Below, piece by piece: positions 1-7,710 of a stretch of DNA of 64,000 bases (position 1 is the first letter of the stretch; the number at the start of each line of letters is the position of its first letter). The notes under the pieces were generated by a model. That model had not been told where the DNA came from. It saw only the letters and a list, made by a program, of their open reading frames with translations, and did no database searches. The DNA is taken from NCBI RefSeq assembly GCF_039909015.1, contig NZ_CP150919.1, positions 6,300,501 to 6,364,500 of the forward strand. The letters run 5' to 3'. The stretch comes from Pseudomonas grandcourensis. GTDB taxonomy: Bacteria; Pseudomonadota; Gammaproteobacteria; Pseudomonadales; Pseudomonadaceae. The position numbers and the translations under genes are program-made.

Positions 1-214
1 AGGCAGAGGGTACTGTTGAGGAGCTGCCGTGCGAGGGTGACCAAACCTTCGTGAAGCGAGCTGAGTCCAGTGTGCCCACTCCCCCGTGCGCCGGGTTAGC
101 CGAAAACGACATGTTCATAACCAATTGAGCCATTGCGACAATTCGCCCTTGCCGACACCCGGCACCCCTACCAGAATCGAACCACGACACCGTTCCCTGA
201 AGAAGGATTGCGTC

Positions 215-478
215 ATGATGCACGCCGATTTGATAGACCAGGAAGACCTGTTGGGCCAGCTCAAGTCGTTGGGGTTCAACGTGCCCAGTGGGGCCACCGC
301 CGAGCAGGCTTGCGAGTGCGTGGTAAGGGGCCTGGACGATGCTCGGGCGTATGAGCTTCGCAAGATGGTCAAGGAGATGTACACCAGCAGCGCAACGATC
401 CTGCCGGCAGTGCGCCAGGCCATCGACAAACAATTGCTGCCGGCGTTGTCGGAGTACCAGCAAAACCATCGCACTTGA
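215..478 (+). CDS. conserved small hypothetical protein (87 aa)
   Basis: I do not recognise a function. The chosen start is the first of two adjacent ATG codons, preceded by a purine-rich AGAAGGA about 8 bases upstream; longer readings into upstream DNA have a low-complexity, basic N-terminus unlike the rest. The product begins MMHADLIDQEDLLGQLKSLG, is acidic and helical in look, has one Cys near the middle and no signal peptide or membrane segment. It ends 47 bases before the acetyltransferase gene on the same strand, so the two could be cotranscribed. Bases 1-214 upstream hold no gene or RNA that I can identify. Confidence 0.6.
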   Translation: MMHADLIDQEDLLGQLKSLGFNVPSGATAEQACECVVRGLDDARAYELRKMVKEMYTSSATILPAVRQAIDKQLLPALSEYQQNHRT

Positions 479-523
479 GCGTTTGCTAGAGTGTCGGCCT
501 GTTTGGCAACTGCGAGCAAACGC
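479..523 (+). promoter_or_regulatory. 8-bp inverted repeat just before the acetyltransferase start
   Basis: GCGTTTGC at 479-486 and its exact complement GCAAACGC at 516-523 flank a 29-base loop and end two bases before the ATG at 526. No clear Shine-Dalgarno sequence lies in front of that ATG. It could be an mRNA hairpin limiting initiation or a weak terminator of the upstream small gene; there is no T-tract. Confidence 0.35.
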
Positions 524-525
524 TG

Positions 526-972
526 ATGTTTCGAATCCAACACTGCCAGTCCAGCGAACAATCGGGCTGGCTGCTTTTGCGTCAGGCCCTCTGGCCGGAT
601 GCTTCCGAACAGGAGCATCGGGATGAGATCGGCCAACAGCTGAGCGAGCCGCAACGCTATATCAACTTCGTTGCTTACGACAGTCGGGAGCAACCCGTTG
701 GATTGGTCGAGGCTTCATTGCGTCGCGACTACGTAAATGGCACCGACGTCTCTCCGGTGGTGTTTCTGGAAGGTATCTACGTAGAGCCCCAGCAGCGGCG
801 CCAAGGCTTGGCCGCGAAGCTAATCGAAATTGTGGCGCAATGGGGACGAGAACGGGGCTGCGTCCAAATGGCCTCCGACACCGAGCTCGACAATCTGCCG
901 AGCCAGAAGACGCACAAGGCGCTCGGTTTCGAGGAAACCGAGCGCGTCGTATTTTTCAAACGCCGGCTCTGA
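526..972 (+). CDS. aminoglycoside 6'-N-acetyltransferase-type GNAT (AAC(6') family)
   Basis: GNAT-fold acetyl-CoA-dependent acetyltransferase of 148 aa, the usual AAC(6') length. Family hallmarks are visible: the N-terminal LRQALWPDASEQEH, the central VEASLRRDYVNGTD, the acetyl-CoA loop region with YVEPQQRRQGLAAKL (about residues 85-99), and the C-terminal SDTELDN and ALGFEETERVVFFKRRL. Known members acetylate the 6'-amino group of aminoglycosides in the cytoplasm; chromosomal Pseudomonas copies may have another natural substrate. The stop codon abuts that of the convergent gbdR with no base between. Resistance is inferred from the family, not shown. Confidence 0.82.
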   Translation: MFRIQHCQSSEQSGWLLLRQALWPDASEQEHRDEIGQQLSEPQRYINFVAYDSREQPVGLVEASLRRDYVNGTDVSPVVFLEGIYVEPQQRRQGLAAKLIEIVAQWGRERGCVQMASDTELDNLPSQKTHKALGFEETERVVFFKRRL

Positions 973-980
973 CTAGAGCC
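965..980. terminator. small hairpin across the convergent stop codons
   Basis: GGCTCT at 965-970 and AGAGCC at 975-980 form a 6-bp stem with a 4-base loop that includes both stop codons. There is no good T-tract on either strand, so a terminator role is weak; it is the only structure at the junction. Confidence 0.3.
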
Positions 981-2076
981 TTACACTGGCAAACGTCGAC
1001 TCATTGCGCGCCTGGCTCAGCGCCGACAACGGCCCGGACAACGGCGACAGCACCAGCGCTTGTGGCAACGGCATCATCGCCACTTGCTGGGTGGTGTTGG
1101 ACCCTACGCGCTCGTCACGCGGCGGAATGCCGAAGTATTCGCGGTAGCACTTGGAAAAGTGCGGCGTGGACACGAAGCCACAGACCGACGCCACTTCGAT
1201 GATCGACATCGGCGTTTGCTTGAGCAGCTGGCGCGCGCGGATCAGGCGCAGCTTGAGGTAGTAACGCGACGGCGAGCAGTGCAGGTATTTCTGGAACAGG
1301 CGTTCGAGCTGACGTCGGGACACCGCGACATACACCGCCAGTTCGTCCAGGTCGATCGGCTCTTCGAGATTGGCCTCCATCAACGCAACGATTTCCTGCA
1401 ACTTCGGCTGGTTGGTGCCGAGCATGTGCTTGAGCGGCACACGCTGGTGATCCTGCTCGTTGCGGATGCGCTCGTAGACGAACATTTCCGAAATGGCCGC
1501 CGACAGCTCACGACCGTGATCGCGGCTGATCAAGTGCAGCATCATGTCCAGCGGCGCGGTGCCGCCGGAGCTGGTGAAACGGTTACGGTCGAGGGTGAAC
1601 AGGCGAGTGCTCATCGCTACACGAGGGAAAGCCTCCTGCATCGCCGCCAGGCATTCCCAGTGCACGCTGCAATCAAAACCGTCGAGCAGGCCGGCGCAGG
1701 CCAGGGCCCAGCTGCCGGTGCACACCGCACCGAGGCGGCGGGACTGGCGCGCCTGGCTTTGCAGCCATGACACGTGTTCGCGGGTAACAGTGCGCTGGAT
1801 GCCGATGCCACCGCAAACAATCACGGTGTCCATTGGCGGCGCTTTGTGCATGGAGGCGTCGGGGGTGATTTGCAGGCCGTCACTGGCCCAGACCTGGCCG
1901 CCGTCGACGGTGAGGGTGGTCCAGCGATACAGCTCGCGACCGGACAACTGGTTGGCCATGCGCAGGGGTTCCACTGCGGAGGCCAGAGAAATCAGCGTGA
2001 AATTGTCCAGCAGCAGAAAGCCGATGGATTGAGGCGCACGGTTCTGGGGTTGGGCCCCGGAGTTGAACGTCGTCAT
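973..2076 (-). CDS. gbdR: GbdR, AraC-family activator of glycine betaine/choline catabolism
   Basis: A 367-aa regulator with an N-terminal DJ-1/PfpI-like (GATase1-like) domain, roughly residues 18-195 (IGFLLLDNFTLISLASAVEPLRMAN; GAVCTGSWALACAGLL), and a C-terminal AraC double helix-turn-helix at about 235-325 (VSRRQLERLFQKYL; SIIEVASVCGFVSTPHFSKCYREYFG). In P. aeruginosa GbdR (PA5380) responds to glycine betaine and dimethylglycine and activates the betaine demethylation genes, cbcXWV and sdaB. Length and the next gene, sdaB, match that locus. GAGGAG lies 8 bases before the ATG. A sigma54-type promoter sits about 100 bp upstream. Confidence 0.93.
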   Translation of the reverse strand: MTTFNSGAQPQNRAPQSIGFLLLDNFTLISLASAVEPLRMANQLSGRELYRWTTLTVDGGQVWASDGLQITPDASMHKAPPMDTVIVCGGIGIQRTVTREHVSWLQSQARQSRRLGAVCTGSWALACAGLLDGFDCSVHWECLAAMQEAFPRVAMSTRLFTLDRNRFTSSGGTAPLDMMLHLISRDHGRELSAAISEMFVYERIRNEQDHQRVPLKHMLGTNQPKLQEIVALMEANLEEPIDLDELAVYVAVSRRQLERLFQKYLHCSPSRYYLKLRLIRARQLLKQTPMSIIEVASVCGFVSTPHFSKCYREYFGIPPRDERVGSNTTQQVAMMPLPQALVLSPLSGPLSALSQARNESTFASVRL

Positions 2077-2172
2077 CGCGGTATCTCCTCACACAAAGCG
2101 GGTGATGGCCTCAGGCGGAGGCTCTTTTTATTGCCATCGTTCTCGCGTGGGAGACGGGCTTTGTAATGACAG

Positions 2173-2188
2173 AGCAATTGCCATGCCT
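2173..2188 (-). promoter_or_regulatory. sigma54 (-24/-12) promoter for gbdR
   Basis: Read on the minus strand the sequence is AGGCATGGCAATTGCT. It keeps the invariant GG and GC with exactly 10 bases between them and agrees with TGGCACG-N4-TTGCW at all but two defined positions. It lies about 97-112 bp before the gbdR ATG. In P. aeruginosa gbdR is known to need RpoN with NtrC/CbrB, so the site fits nitrogen/carbon-state control. Confidence 0.7.
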
Positions 2189-2504
2189 AAATTTGAATGC
2201 GCGTTCAATAACTCCTAAAAACGACGTCGGAATGTGTCTATATATGTCTTGCAAGGCAGGGGGATTTAAATGGCCATCAGGACTGGCAAGCGCCCCGGCC
2301 CACAAGCTGTGAGCAATTCGGTAGCACTTGTGGGAACGGCGTTGCGCCGCGATGGAAAGGAGTGTCACCGCAGGCACGGGTGACAGGCGGTCGAAGGCCG
2401 GTTGGCCCTCGATCAGTGGCAAGCCGATTTATCTGTGAGCGACGCGCTAAAAGGTGGCGCGTTTTCGAGCGGGTGTTCACTTAGCGCGCAGTTTTGACTG
2501 GTCC
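2189..2504. other. intergenic DNA without a gene (between gbdR and sdaB)
   Basis: Open frames across this stretch have no recognisable protein features. It would hold the enhancer sites of the sigma54 promoter, which I cannot place. A decayed REP-like motif, GGGAACGGCGTTGCGCCGCG, lies near 2331-2350. Confidence 0.5.
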
Positions 2505-2597
2505 GTGGCGAGGGGGCTTGCCCCCGTTCGGCTGCGAAGCAGTCGTAAAAATCTTAGGGCCGCTTCGCGACCCAACGGGGGCAAGCCCCCTCGCCAC
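2505..2597. repeat. REPIN-like inverted pair, family A (GGGGGCTTGCCCCC type)
   Basis: Left arm GTGGCGAGGGGGCTTGCCCC and its inverted copy at the right end flank about 40 bp that contain GGCTGCGAAGCAG-type and CGCTTCGCG sequences. The same arms recur at 7535, 12188 and 17168. It lies downstream of sdaB. Confidence 0.85.
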
Positions 2598-2612
2598 AGG
2601 GTCGATGCGATC

Positions 2613-3989
2613 TCAACACTCCACCGCGCTAACCGCCAACCCACCCCGCGATGTCTCCTTATATTTGTCATGCATGTCGGCACCGGTATCGCGCATGGTG
2701 CGGATCACCCGATCCAGCGAAATGAAGTGCTGGCCATCACCACGCAATGCCATTTGCGCAGCATTGATCGCCTTCACCGCAGCAATCGCGTTGCGCTCGA
2801 TGCACGGCACCTGGACCAACCCACCCACCGGGTCGCAGGTCAGGCCGAGGTTGTGCTCCAGACCGATTTCCGCCGCGTTACACAGTTGCTCTGGCGTGGC
2901 ACCAAGGATTTCCGCCAGCCCGGCCGCCGCCATGGCGCAGGCCGAACCGACTTCACCCTGGCAACCGACTTCGGCACCGGAGATCGAGGCGTTCTTCTTG
3001 CACAGGATTCCCACTGCCGCCGCGCTGAGGAAGTAGTCGACGACATTGGCGTCGGTCACGGCCTCGCTGAATTTCATGAAGTAGTGCAGCACTGCCGGAA
3101 TGATCCCCGCCGCGCCGTTGGTCGGTGCCGTGACCATACGCCCGCCGGCGGCGTTTTCTTCGTTGACCGCCAGGGCGAACAGGTTGACCCATTCCATGGC
3201 GCTCAAGGTCGAGCCGATCACGTTGGGTTTGTTCAGTTCCTGCAAGCTGCGATGCAGTTTGGCCGCGCGGCGGCGCACGTTCAGCCCGCCGGGCAGGATG
3301 CCTTCGTGTTTGAGGCCTTGTTCGACGCAATCCTGCATGGCGCGCCAGAGCTTCATCAGGCCGCTACGGATTTCCTCCTCGCTACGCCACACCCTCTCGT
3401 TGGCCATCATTAATTCAGCTACGCGCAGCTTGTGCTTTTTACACAGCTCCAGCAGCTCGGCCGCACTGGAAAAGTCATAAGGCAACACGGTGCGGTCAAG
3501 GTCGACGACACCGCTGGAGGCCTGAGCCTCATCGACGACAAAACCGCCGCCGACCGAATAATAGGTATCGCGATACAACTCGCCGTCATCACCCTCGACA
3601 ATCAGGGTCATGGCGTTGGGGTGGAATGGCAGGTTCTCGTCGATCAGGCGCATGTCCCGGGCCCAGATGAAGGGCACCGGCAAGCGACTGTCGAGCAGCA
3701 GCGTGTCGGTCTCACGCAGGGTGGCGATGCGGATGCCGATTTGCGACGGATCGATCGCATCCGGCCATTCGCCCATCAGGCCCATGATCACGGCGTTGTC
3801 GCTGCCGTGGCCGATACCGGTGGCCGACAACGAGCCGAACAGCTGGACTTCGACACGCCGCACCTGCTCAAGCAACCCACGCTCGCGCAGGCCCTGCACA
3901 AACAACGCCGCCGCCCGCATGGGCCCCACGGTGTGTGAACTGGAAGGGCCGATGCCGATTTTGAACAGGTCGAAAACACTGATAGCCAT
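2613..3989 (-). CDS. sdaB: L-serine ammonia-lyase (serine dehydratase), iron-sulfur type
   Basis: Deaminates L-serine to pyruvate and ammonia in the cytoplasm. The 458-aa protein has the single-chain arrangement: an N-terminal beta domain ([20 protein letters not shown]) and a C-terminal alpha domain with [19 protein letters not shown] and [14 protein letters not shown], whose cysteines hold the 4Fe-4S cluster. I chose MAISVFD as start because AGGAG lies 10 bases upstream; a longer reading adds a 23-aa tail unlike the family. In P. aeruginosa (PA5379) it is in the GbdR regulon, since betaine demethylation leads through glycine to serine. It is divergent from cbcX. Confidence 0.93.
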   Translation of the reverse strand: MAISVFDLFKIGIGPSSSHTVGPMRAAALFVQGLRERGLLEQVRRVEVQLFGSLSATGIGHGSDNAVIMGLMGEWPDAIDPSQIGIRIATLRETDTLLLDSRLPVPFIWARDMRLIDENLPFHPNAMTLIVEGDDGELYRDTYYSVGGGFVVDEAQASSGVVDLDRTVLPYDFSSAAELLELCKKHKLRVAELMMANERVWRSEEEIRSGLMKLWRAMQDCVEQGLKHEGILPGGLNVRRRAAKLHRSLQELNKPNVIGSTLSAMEWVNLFALAVNEENAAGGRMVTAPTNGAAGIIPAVLHYFMKFSEAVTDANVVDYFLSAAAVGILCKKNASISGAEVGCQGEVGSACAMAAAGLAEILGATPEQLCNAAEIGLEHNLGLTCDPVGGLVQVPCIERNAIAAVKAINAAQMALRGDGQHFISLDRVIRTMRDTGADMHDKYKETSRGGLAVSAVEC

Positions 3990-4233
3990 TACTGCCGAAC
4001 TCCTGGATGGGCCCACTGCGCACGCGAAAGCGCACGGTGACGGAGCTGCTACGCTCAAGCTGCAATCCGCCGAGATGACCGCATCATCAAGCTTTTATCC
4101 TGTTGTTCGACGTCTCTAACCGACGCACTCATGCCCACCAGCGCCGCGTGTCTTTTACGCTGTGTTTTCGCCGTTTTTTTGCGGTTCAGAGGGGAAAATC
4201 GGGCTGAAAAAATCTGTAAACGACGTCACCGAC

Positions 4234-4275
4234 ACTGGATGCGACCATCCCTGTACTGGATACGACGCACCCTGT
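4234..4275 (+). promoter_or_regulatory. 21-bp tandem direct repeat, candidate GbdR operator
   Basis: Two adjacent 21-bp units (4234-4254 and 4255-4275) share 17 of 21 bases; each begins ACTGGAT and ends CCCTGT. A 21-bp period places two half-sites on the same helix face, the usual layout for AraC/XylS activators. It lies in the 435-bp gap between the divergent sdaB and cbcX, about 150 bp before the cbcX ATG, in a GbdR-controlled locus. Assignment to GbdR is inference. Confidence 0.5.
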
Positions 4276-4424
4276 AGGCGTCAGATTTTCACTGGTACAT
4301 GATCATATCGACTCGATTGCAAGGCGACGTGGTAGAGCTGTCTCCAGAACGCCATCCAACCGCAACCTATAAGTGCGGTGGTCCAGTCGGAACACTGCCA
4401 AAAAAAACACCAAGGAGTCCATCC

Positions 4425-5369
4425 ATGAAAGGTTCCCCGTCGTTGTTGTTGGCCGCCATGCTTAGTCTGCCGGTTCTGGCGCAAGCCGCAGAACCCGAGC
4501 AATGCAGTACCGTAAACTTCTCCGATGTCGGCTGGACCGACATCACCGCAACTACCGCGACCACCAGCGTGGTGCTCAACGCCCTCGGCTACAAGACCAA
4601 GACCACCATGATTTCCGTGCCCGTGACCTACAAGTCCCTGGCCGACGGCAAGAACATGGACGTGTTCCTGGGCAACTGGATGCCGACCATGGAAAACGAC
4701 ATCAAGGCCTACCGCGATGCCGGCACCGTGGAAACCGTGCGCACCAACCTCAAGGGCGCCAAGTACACCCTCGCCGTCCCTCAGGCGCTGTACGACAAGG
4801 GCCTGCATGACTTCGCCGACATCGCCAAATTCAAGAAGGAACTCGACGGCAAGATCTACGGCATCGAGCCTGGCAACGACGGCAATCGTCTGATCCAGAG
4901 CATGATCGACAAAGATGCCTTCGGCCTGAAGGCTGCCGGTTTCAAAGTCGTCGAATCCTCCGAAGCCGGCATGCTGTCCCAGGTCGACCGCGCGCAGAAA
5001 CGCGACACCGCCGTGGTGTTCCTCGGCTGGGCGCCGCACCCGATGAACAAGCGCTTCAAGATTCAATACCTGACCGGTGGTGATGACTTCTTCGGCCCGG
5101 ACTTCGGTGCCGCCACCGTAGCGACCAACACCCGCAAGGGCTATGCGCAGGAATGCAGCAACGTCGGCCAGTTGCTCAAGAACCTGGAGTTCACCGTCGA
5201 CATGGAAAGCTCGCTGATGGGCAACATCCTGGACGACAAGATGAAGCCTGACGCGGCCGCCAAGGCCTGGCTGAAAAAGAATCCACAGGTGCTCGATACC
5301 TGGCTCGCTGGCGTGACCACCATTGACGGTAAACCTGGCCTGGAGGCCGTGAAAGCCAAACTGCAGTAA
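4425..5369 (+). CDS. cbcX: choline ABC transporter, periplasmic binding protein CbcX/ChoX
   Basis: The 314-aa protein starts with a Sec signal peptide (LLLAAMLSLPVLAQAAEPEQ, cleavage near residue 22) and has an OpuAC-type ligand-binding fold: VGWTDITATTATTSVVLNALGY, LGNWMPTMENDI and VFLGWAPHPMNKRF carry aromatic residues of the kind that box quaternary ammonium groups. It would capture choline in the periplasm for CbcW/CbcV. The ATG at 4425 has AAGGAG 7 bases upstream, inside an A-rich run; earlier in-frame starts lack a site. It is first in a three-gene operon matching P. aeruginosa PA5378-5376. Confidence 0.94.
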   Translation: MKGSPSLLLAAMLSLPVLAQAAEPEQCSTVNFSDVGWTDITATTATTSVVLNALGYKTKTTMISVPVTYKSLADGKNMDVFLGNWMPTMENDIKAYRDAGTVETVRTNLKGAKYTLAVPQALYDKGLHDFADIAKFKKELDGKIYGIEPGNDGNRLIQSMIDKDAFGLKAAGFKVVESSEAGMLSQVDRAQKRDTAVVFLGWAPHPMNKRFKIQYLTGGDDFFGPDFGAATVATNTRKGYAQECSNVGQLLKNLEFTVDMESSLMGNILDDKMKPDAAAKAWLKKNPQVLDTWLAGVTTIDGKPGLEAVKAKLQ

Positions 5370-5435
5370 TCGCTTATGCCGGGCAGGTTCGCCTGCCCGG
5401 GCTGTTTATTTCCTTGCATGCGGACGTTCACTACC

Positions 5436-6281
5436 ATGCTGATTGATCAGAAAATACCCCTAGGCCAGTACATCGCGAGCTTCGTTGAATGGTTGACGCA
5501 ACACGGCGCCAGCACCTTCGACGCCATCGCCGTGACACTGGAAACGATGATCCACGGCGTGACGTTTGCGCTGACCTGGTTCAACCCGCTGGCACTGATC
5601 GGCCTGATCGCACTACTGGCACACTTCATTCAACGCAAATGGGGCCTGACCGCGTTTGTCGTTGCCTCCTTCCTGCTGATCCTCAATCTGGGGTACTGGC
5701 AGGAAACCATGGAAACCCTCGCCCAGGTGCTGTTCGCCACCCTGGTCTGCGTGGTCATCGGCGTGCCGCTGGGCATCGTCGCCGCGCACAAGCCGATGTT
5801 CTATACTTTAATGCGTCCGGTACTCGATCTGATGCAGACCGTACCGACCTTCGTGTACCTCATTCCTACCCTCACCCTCTTCGGGCTGGGTGTGGTCCCG
5901 GGCCTGATCTCCACGGTGGTGTTCGCGATTGCCGCGCCCATCCGCCTGACCTACCTGGGTATCCGCGATGTTCCGGAAGAATTGATGGACGCCGGCAAGG
6001 CCTTTGGCTGCTCGCGCCGTCAGTTGCTTTCACGAATCGAACTGCCCCACGCCATGCCAAGCATCGCGGCCGGCATCACCCAGTGCATCATGCTGTCCCT
6101 TTCGATGGTGGTGATTGCGGCACTGGTGGGCGCCGATGGCCTGGGCAAACCGGTGGTCAACGCACTGAACACTGCTGATATCGCCCTGGGCTTCGAAGCA
6201 GGCCTGGCGATCGTACTGCTGGCGATCATGCTCGACCGTATCTGCAAACAACCCGACGCCAAAGTAGGGGGTGATGCATGA
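5436..6281 (+). CDS. cbcW: choline ABC transporter permease CbcW
   Basis: Inner-membrane permease of 281 aa with about six hydrophobic segments and the EAA-type cytoplasmic loop (ELMDAGKAFGCSRRQLLSRI, about residues 190-210) that contacts the ATPase. It belongs to the ProW/OpuAB group. The ATG at 5436 gives the 281-aa length of P. aeruginosa CbcW; an in-frame ATG at 5418 would add six residues. The 66-bp gap after cbcX holds only a GC-rich stem, and the 3' end overlaps cbcV by 4 bases (ATGA), which points to translational coupling. Confidence 0.92.
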   Translation: MLIDQKIPLGQYIASFVEWLTQHGASTFDAIAVTLETMIHGVTFALTWFNPLALIGLIALLAHFIQRKWGLTAFVVASFLLILNLGYWQETMETLAQVLFATLVCVVIGVPLGIVAAHKPMFYTLMRPVLDLMQTVPTFVYLIPTLTLFGLGVVPGLISTVVFAIAAPIRLTYLGIRDVPEELMDAGKAFGCSRRQLLSRIELPHAMPSIAAGITQCIMLSLSMVVIAALVGADGLGKPVVNALNTADIALGFEAGLAIVLLAIMLDRICKQPDAKVGGDA

Positions 6282-7456
6282 GCATTATTCGCTTTGATAA
6301 CGTTGACGTTATCTTCTCCAAGGATCCACGCGAGGCCCTCAAGCTGCTGGATCAAGGCATGACCCGTAACGAGATCCTGAAAAAGACCGGGCAGATCGTG
6401 GGGGTCGAAAAGGCCAGCCTGGATGTCGAAAAAGGTGAAATCTGCGTACTGATGGGCCTGTCCGGCTCCGGCAAGTCCAGCCTGCTGCGCTGCATCAACG
6501 GCCTCAACACCGTCAGCCGCGGCAAGCTGTTCGTCGAGCACGAAGGCAAGCAGATCGACATCGCTTCCTGCAGCCCCGCCGAACTGAAAATGATGCGCAC
6601 CAAACGCATTGCGATGGTGTTCCAGAAGTTCGCCCTGATGCCCTGGTTGACTGTCCGCGAGAACATCAGCTTCGGCCTGGAAATGCAGGGTCGTCCCGAG
6701 AAAGAACGCCGCAAACTGGTGGACGACAAGCTTGAGCTGGTGGGCCTGACCCAGTGGCGCAACAAGAAACCCAACGAGTTGTCCGGTGGTATGCAACAAC
6801 GCGTGGGCCTGGCTCGCGCACTGGCGATGGACGCCGACATTTTGCTGATGGATGAACCGTTCTCGGCCCTCGACCCGCTGATCCGCCAGGGCCTGCAAGA
6901 CGAGCTGCTGGAACTGCAACGCAAGTTGCACAAGACCATCGTCTTCGTGAGCCACGACCTTGATGAAGCGCTGAAACTCGGCAGCCGTATCGCGATCATG
7001 AAAGACGGCCGGATCATCCAGTACAGCAAACCGGAAGAAATCGTCCTCAACCCTGCGGACGACTACGTGCGGACCTTCGTAGCCCACACCAACCCGTTGA
7101 ACGTGCTGTGCGGCCGCAGCCTGATGCGCACCCTGGACAACTGCAAACGCATCAACGGTTCGGTGTGTCTGGATCCAGGCGGCGATTCGTGGCTGGACCT
7201 GGCCGAAGGCAACACCATCAAGGGCGCTCGCCAGAACGGGTCGGCGCTGGACTTGCAGAACTGGGTACCGGGTCAGGCCGTTGAAGGCCTGGGTCGTCGA
7301 CCAACCCTGGTGGACTCGAACATCGGCATGCGCGATGCGCTGCAGATTCGTTATCAGACCGGCAACAAACTGGTGCTGCACGATAACAACCATGTGGTGG
7401 GGATTCTGGGCGACAGCGAGCTGTATCACGCACTGCTCGGCAAGAACCTGGGGTAA
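6278..7456 (+). CDS. cbcV: choline ABC transporter ATP-binding protein CbcV
   Basis: ATPase of 392 aa of the ProV/OpuAA type. Visible are the N-terminal DQGMTRNEILKKTG segment typical of quaternary-amine importers, Walker A GLSGSGKSS (60-68), signature LSGGMQQRVGLARAL, Walker B ILLMDEPFSALDP and a C-terminal regulatory extension of about 120 aa. It energises choline uptake through CbcW on the inner membrane face. It overlaps cbcW by ATGA and is followed by a strong terminator. Confidence 0.94.
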   Translation: MSIIRFDNVDVIFSKDPREALKLLDQGMTRNEILKKTGQIVGVEKASLDVEKGEICVLMGLSGSGKSSLLRCINGLNTVSRGKLFVEHEGKQIDIASCSPAELKMMRTKRIAMVFQKFALMPWLTVRENISFGLEMQGRPEKERRKLVDDKLELVGLTQWRNKKPNELSGGMQQRVGLARALAMDADILLMDEPFSALDPLIRQGLQDELLELQRKLHKTIVFVSHDLDEALKLGSRIAIMKDGRIIQYSKPEEIVLNPADDYVRTFVAHTNPLNVLCGRSLMRTLDNCKRINGSVCLDPGGDSWLDLAEGNTIKGARQNGSALDLQNWVPGQAVEGLGRRPTLVDSNIGMRDALQIRYQTGNKLVLHDNNHVVGILGDSELYHALLGKNLG

Positions 7457-7468
7457 GGCAACAGACAC

Positions 7469-7499
7469 AAAAACGCCGCGAGAGAATCGCGGCGTTTTT
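7469..7499 (+). terminator. rho-independent terminator of cbcXWV
   Basis: Stem AAAAACGCCGCG / CGCGGCGTTTTT with a 7-base loop (AGAGAAT), starting 12 bases after the cbcV stop and ending in five T. Confidence 0.92.
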
Positions 7500-7534
7500 G
7501 TTAGTGCAGATATTCAGCTGCAAACAGAGAACCC

Positions 7535-7667
7535 TGTGGCGAGGGGGCTTGCCCCCGTTGGGCTGCGAAGCGGCCCCAAACCCAGATACCGAAGCAGTTG
7601 AGGTAAACCGCATTATCCAGTTTTACGACGGCTGCGCCGCCGAACGGGGGCAAGCCCCCTCGCCACA
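7535..7667. repeat. REPIN-like inverted pair, family A
   Basis: Arms of the GGCGAGGGGGCTTGCCCCCG type at both ends in opposite orientation, about 85 bp apart; the inner parts carry GGCTGCGAAGC-type sequence. It lies between convergent cbcV and betT. Confidence 0.88.
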
Positions 7668-7710
7668 ATTAGAACTGCGGTGCTTTCACTGCACCGCAGT
7701 TCCTCACAAC

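Noticed and set aside
1..214. possible structured RNA or gene end at the left edge
   Set aside because: Several GC-rich stems can be drawn, but no known RNA signature or frame is convincing.
115..693. 192-aa minus-strand frame over the first genes
   Set aside because: Overlaps two plus-strand genes, one with clear GNAT features; no domain seen.
2111..2422. minus-strand frame between sdaB and gbdR
   Set aside because: It would run across the sigma54 promoter, has no ribosome site and no recognisable protein pattern.
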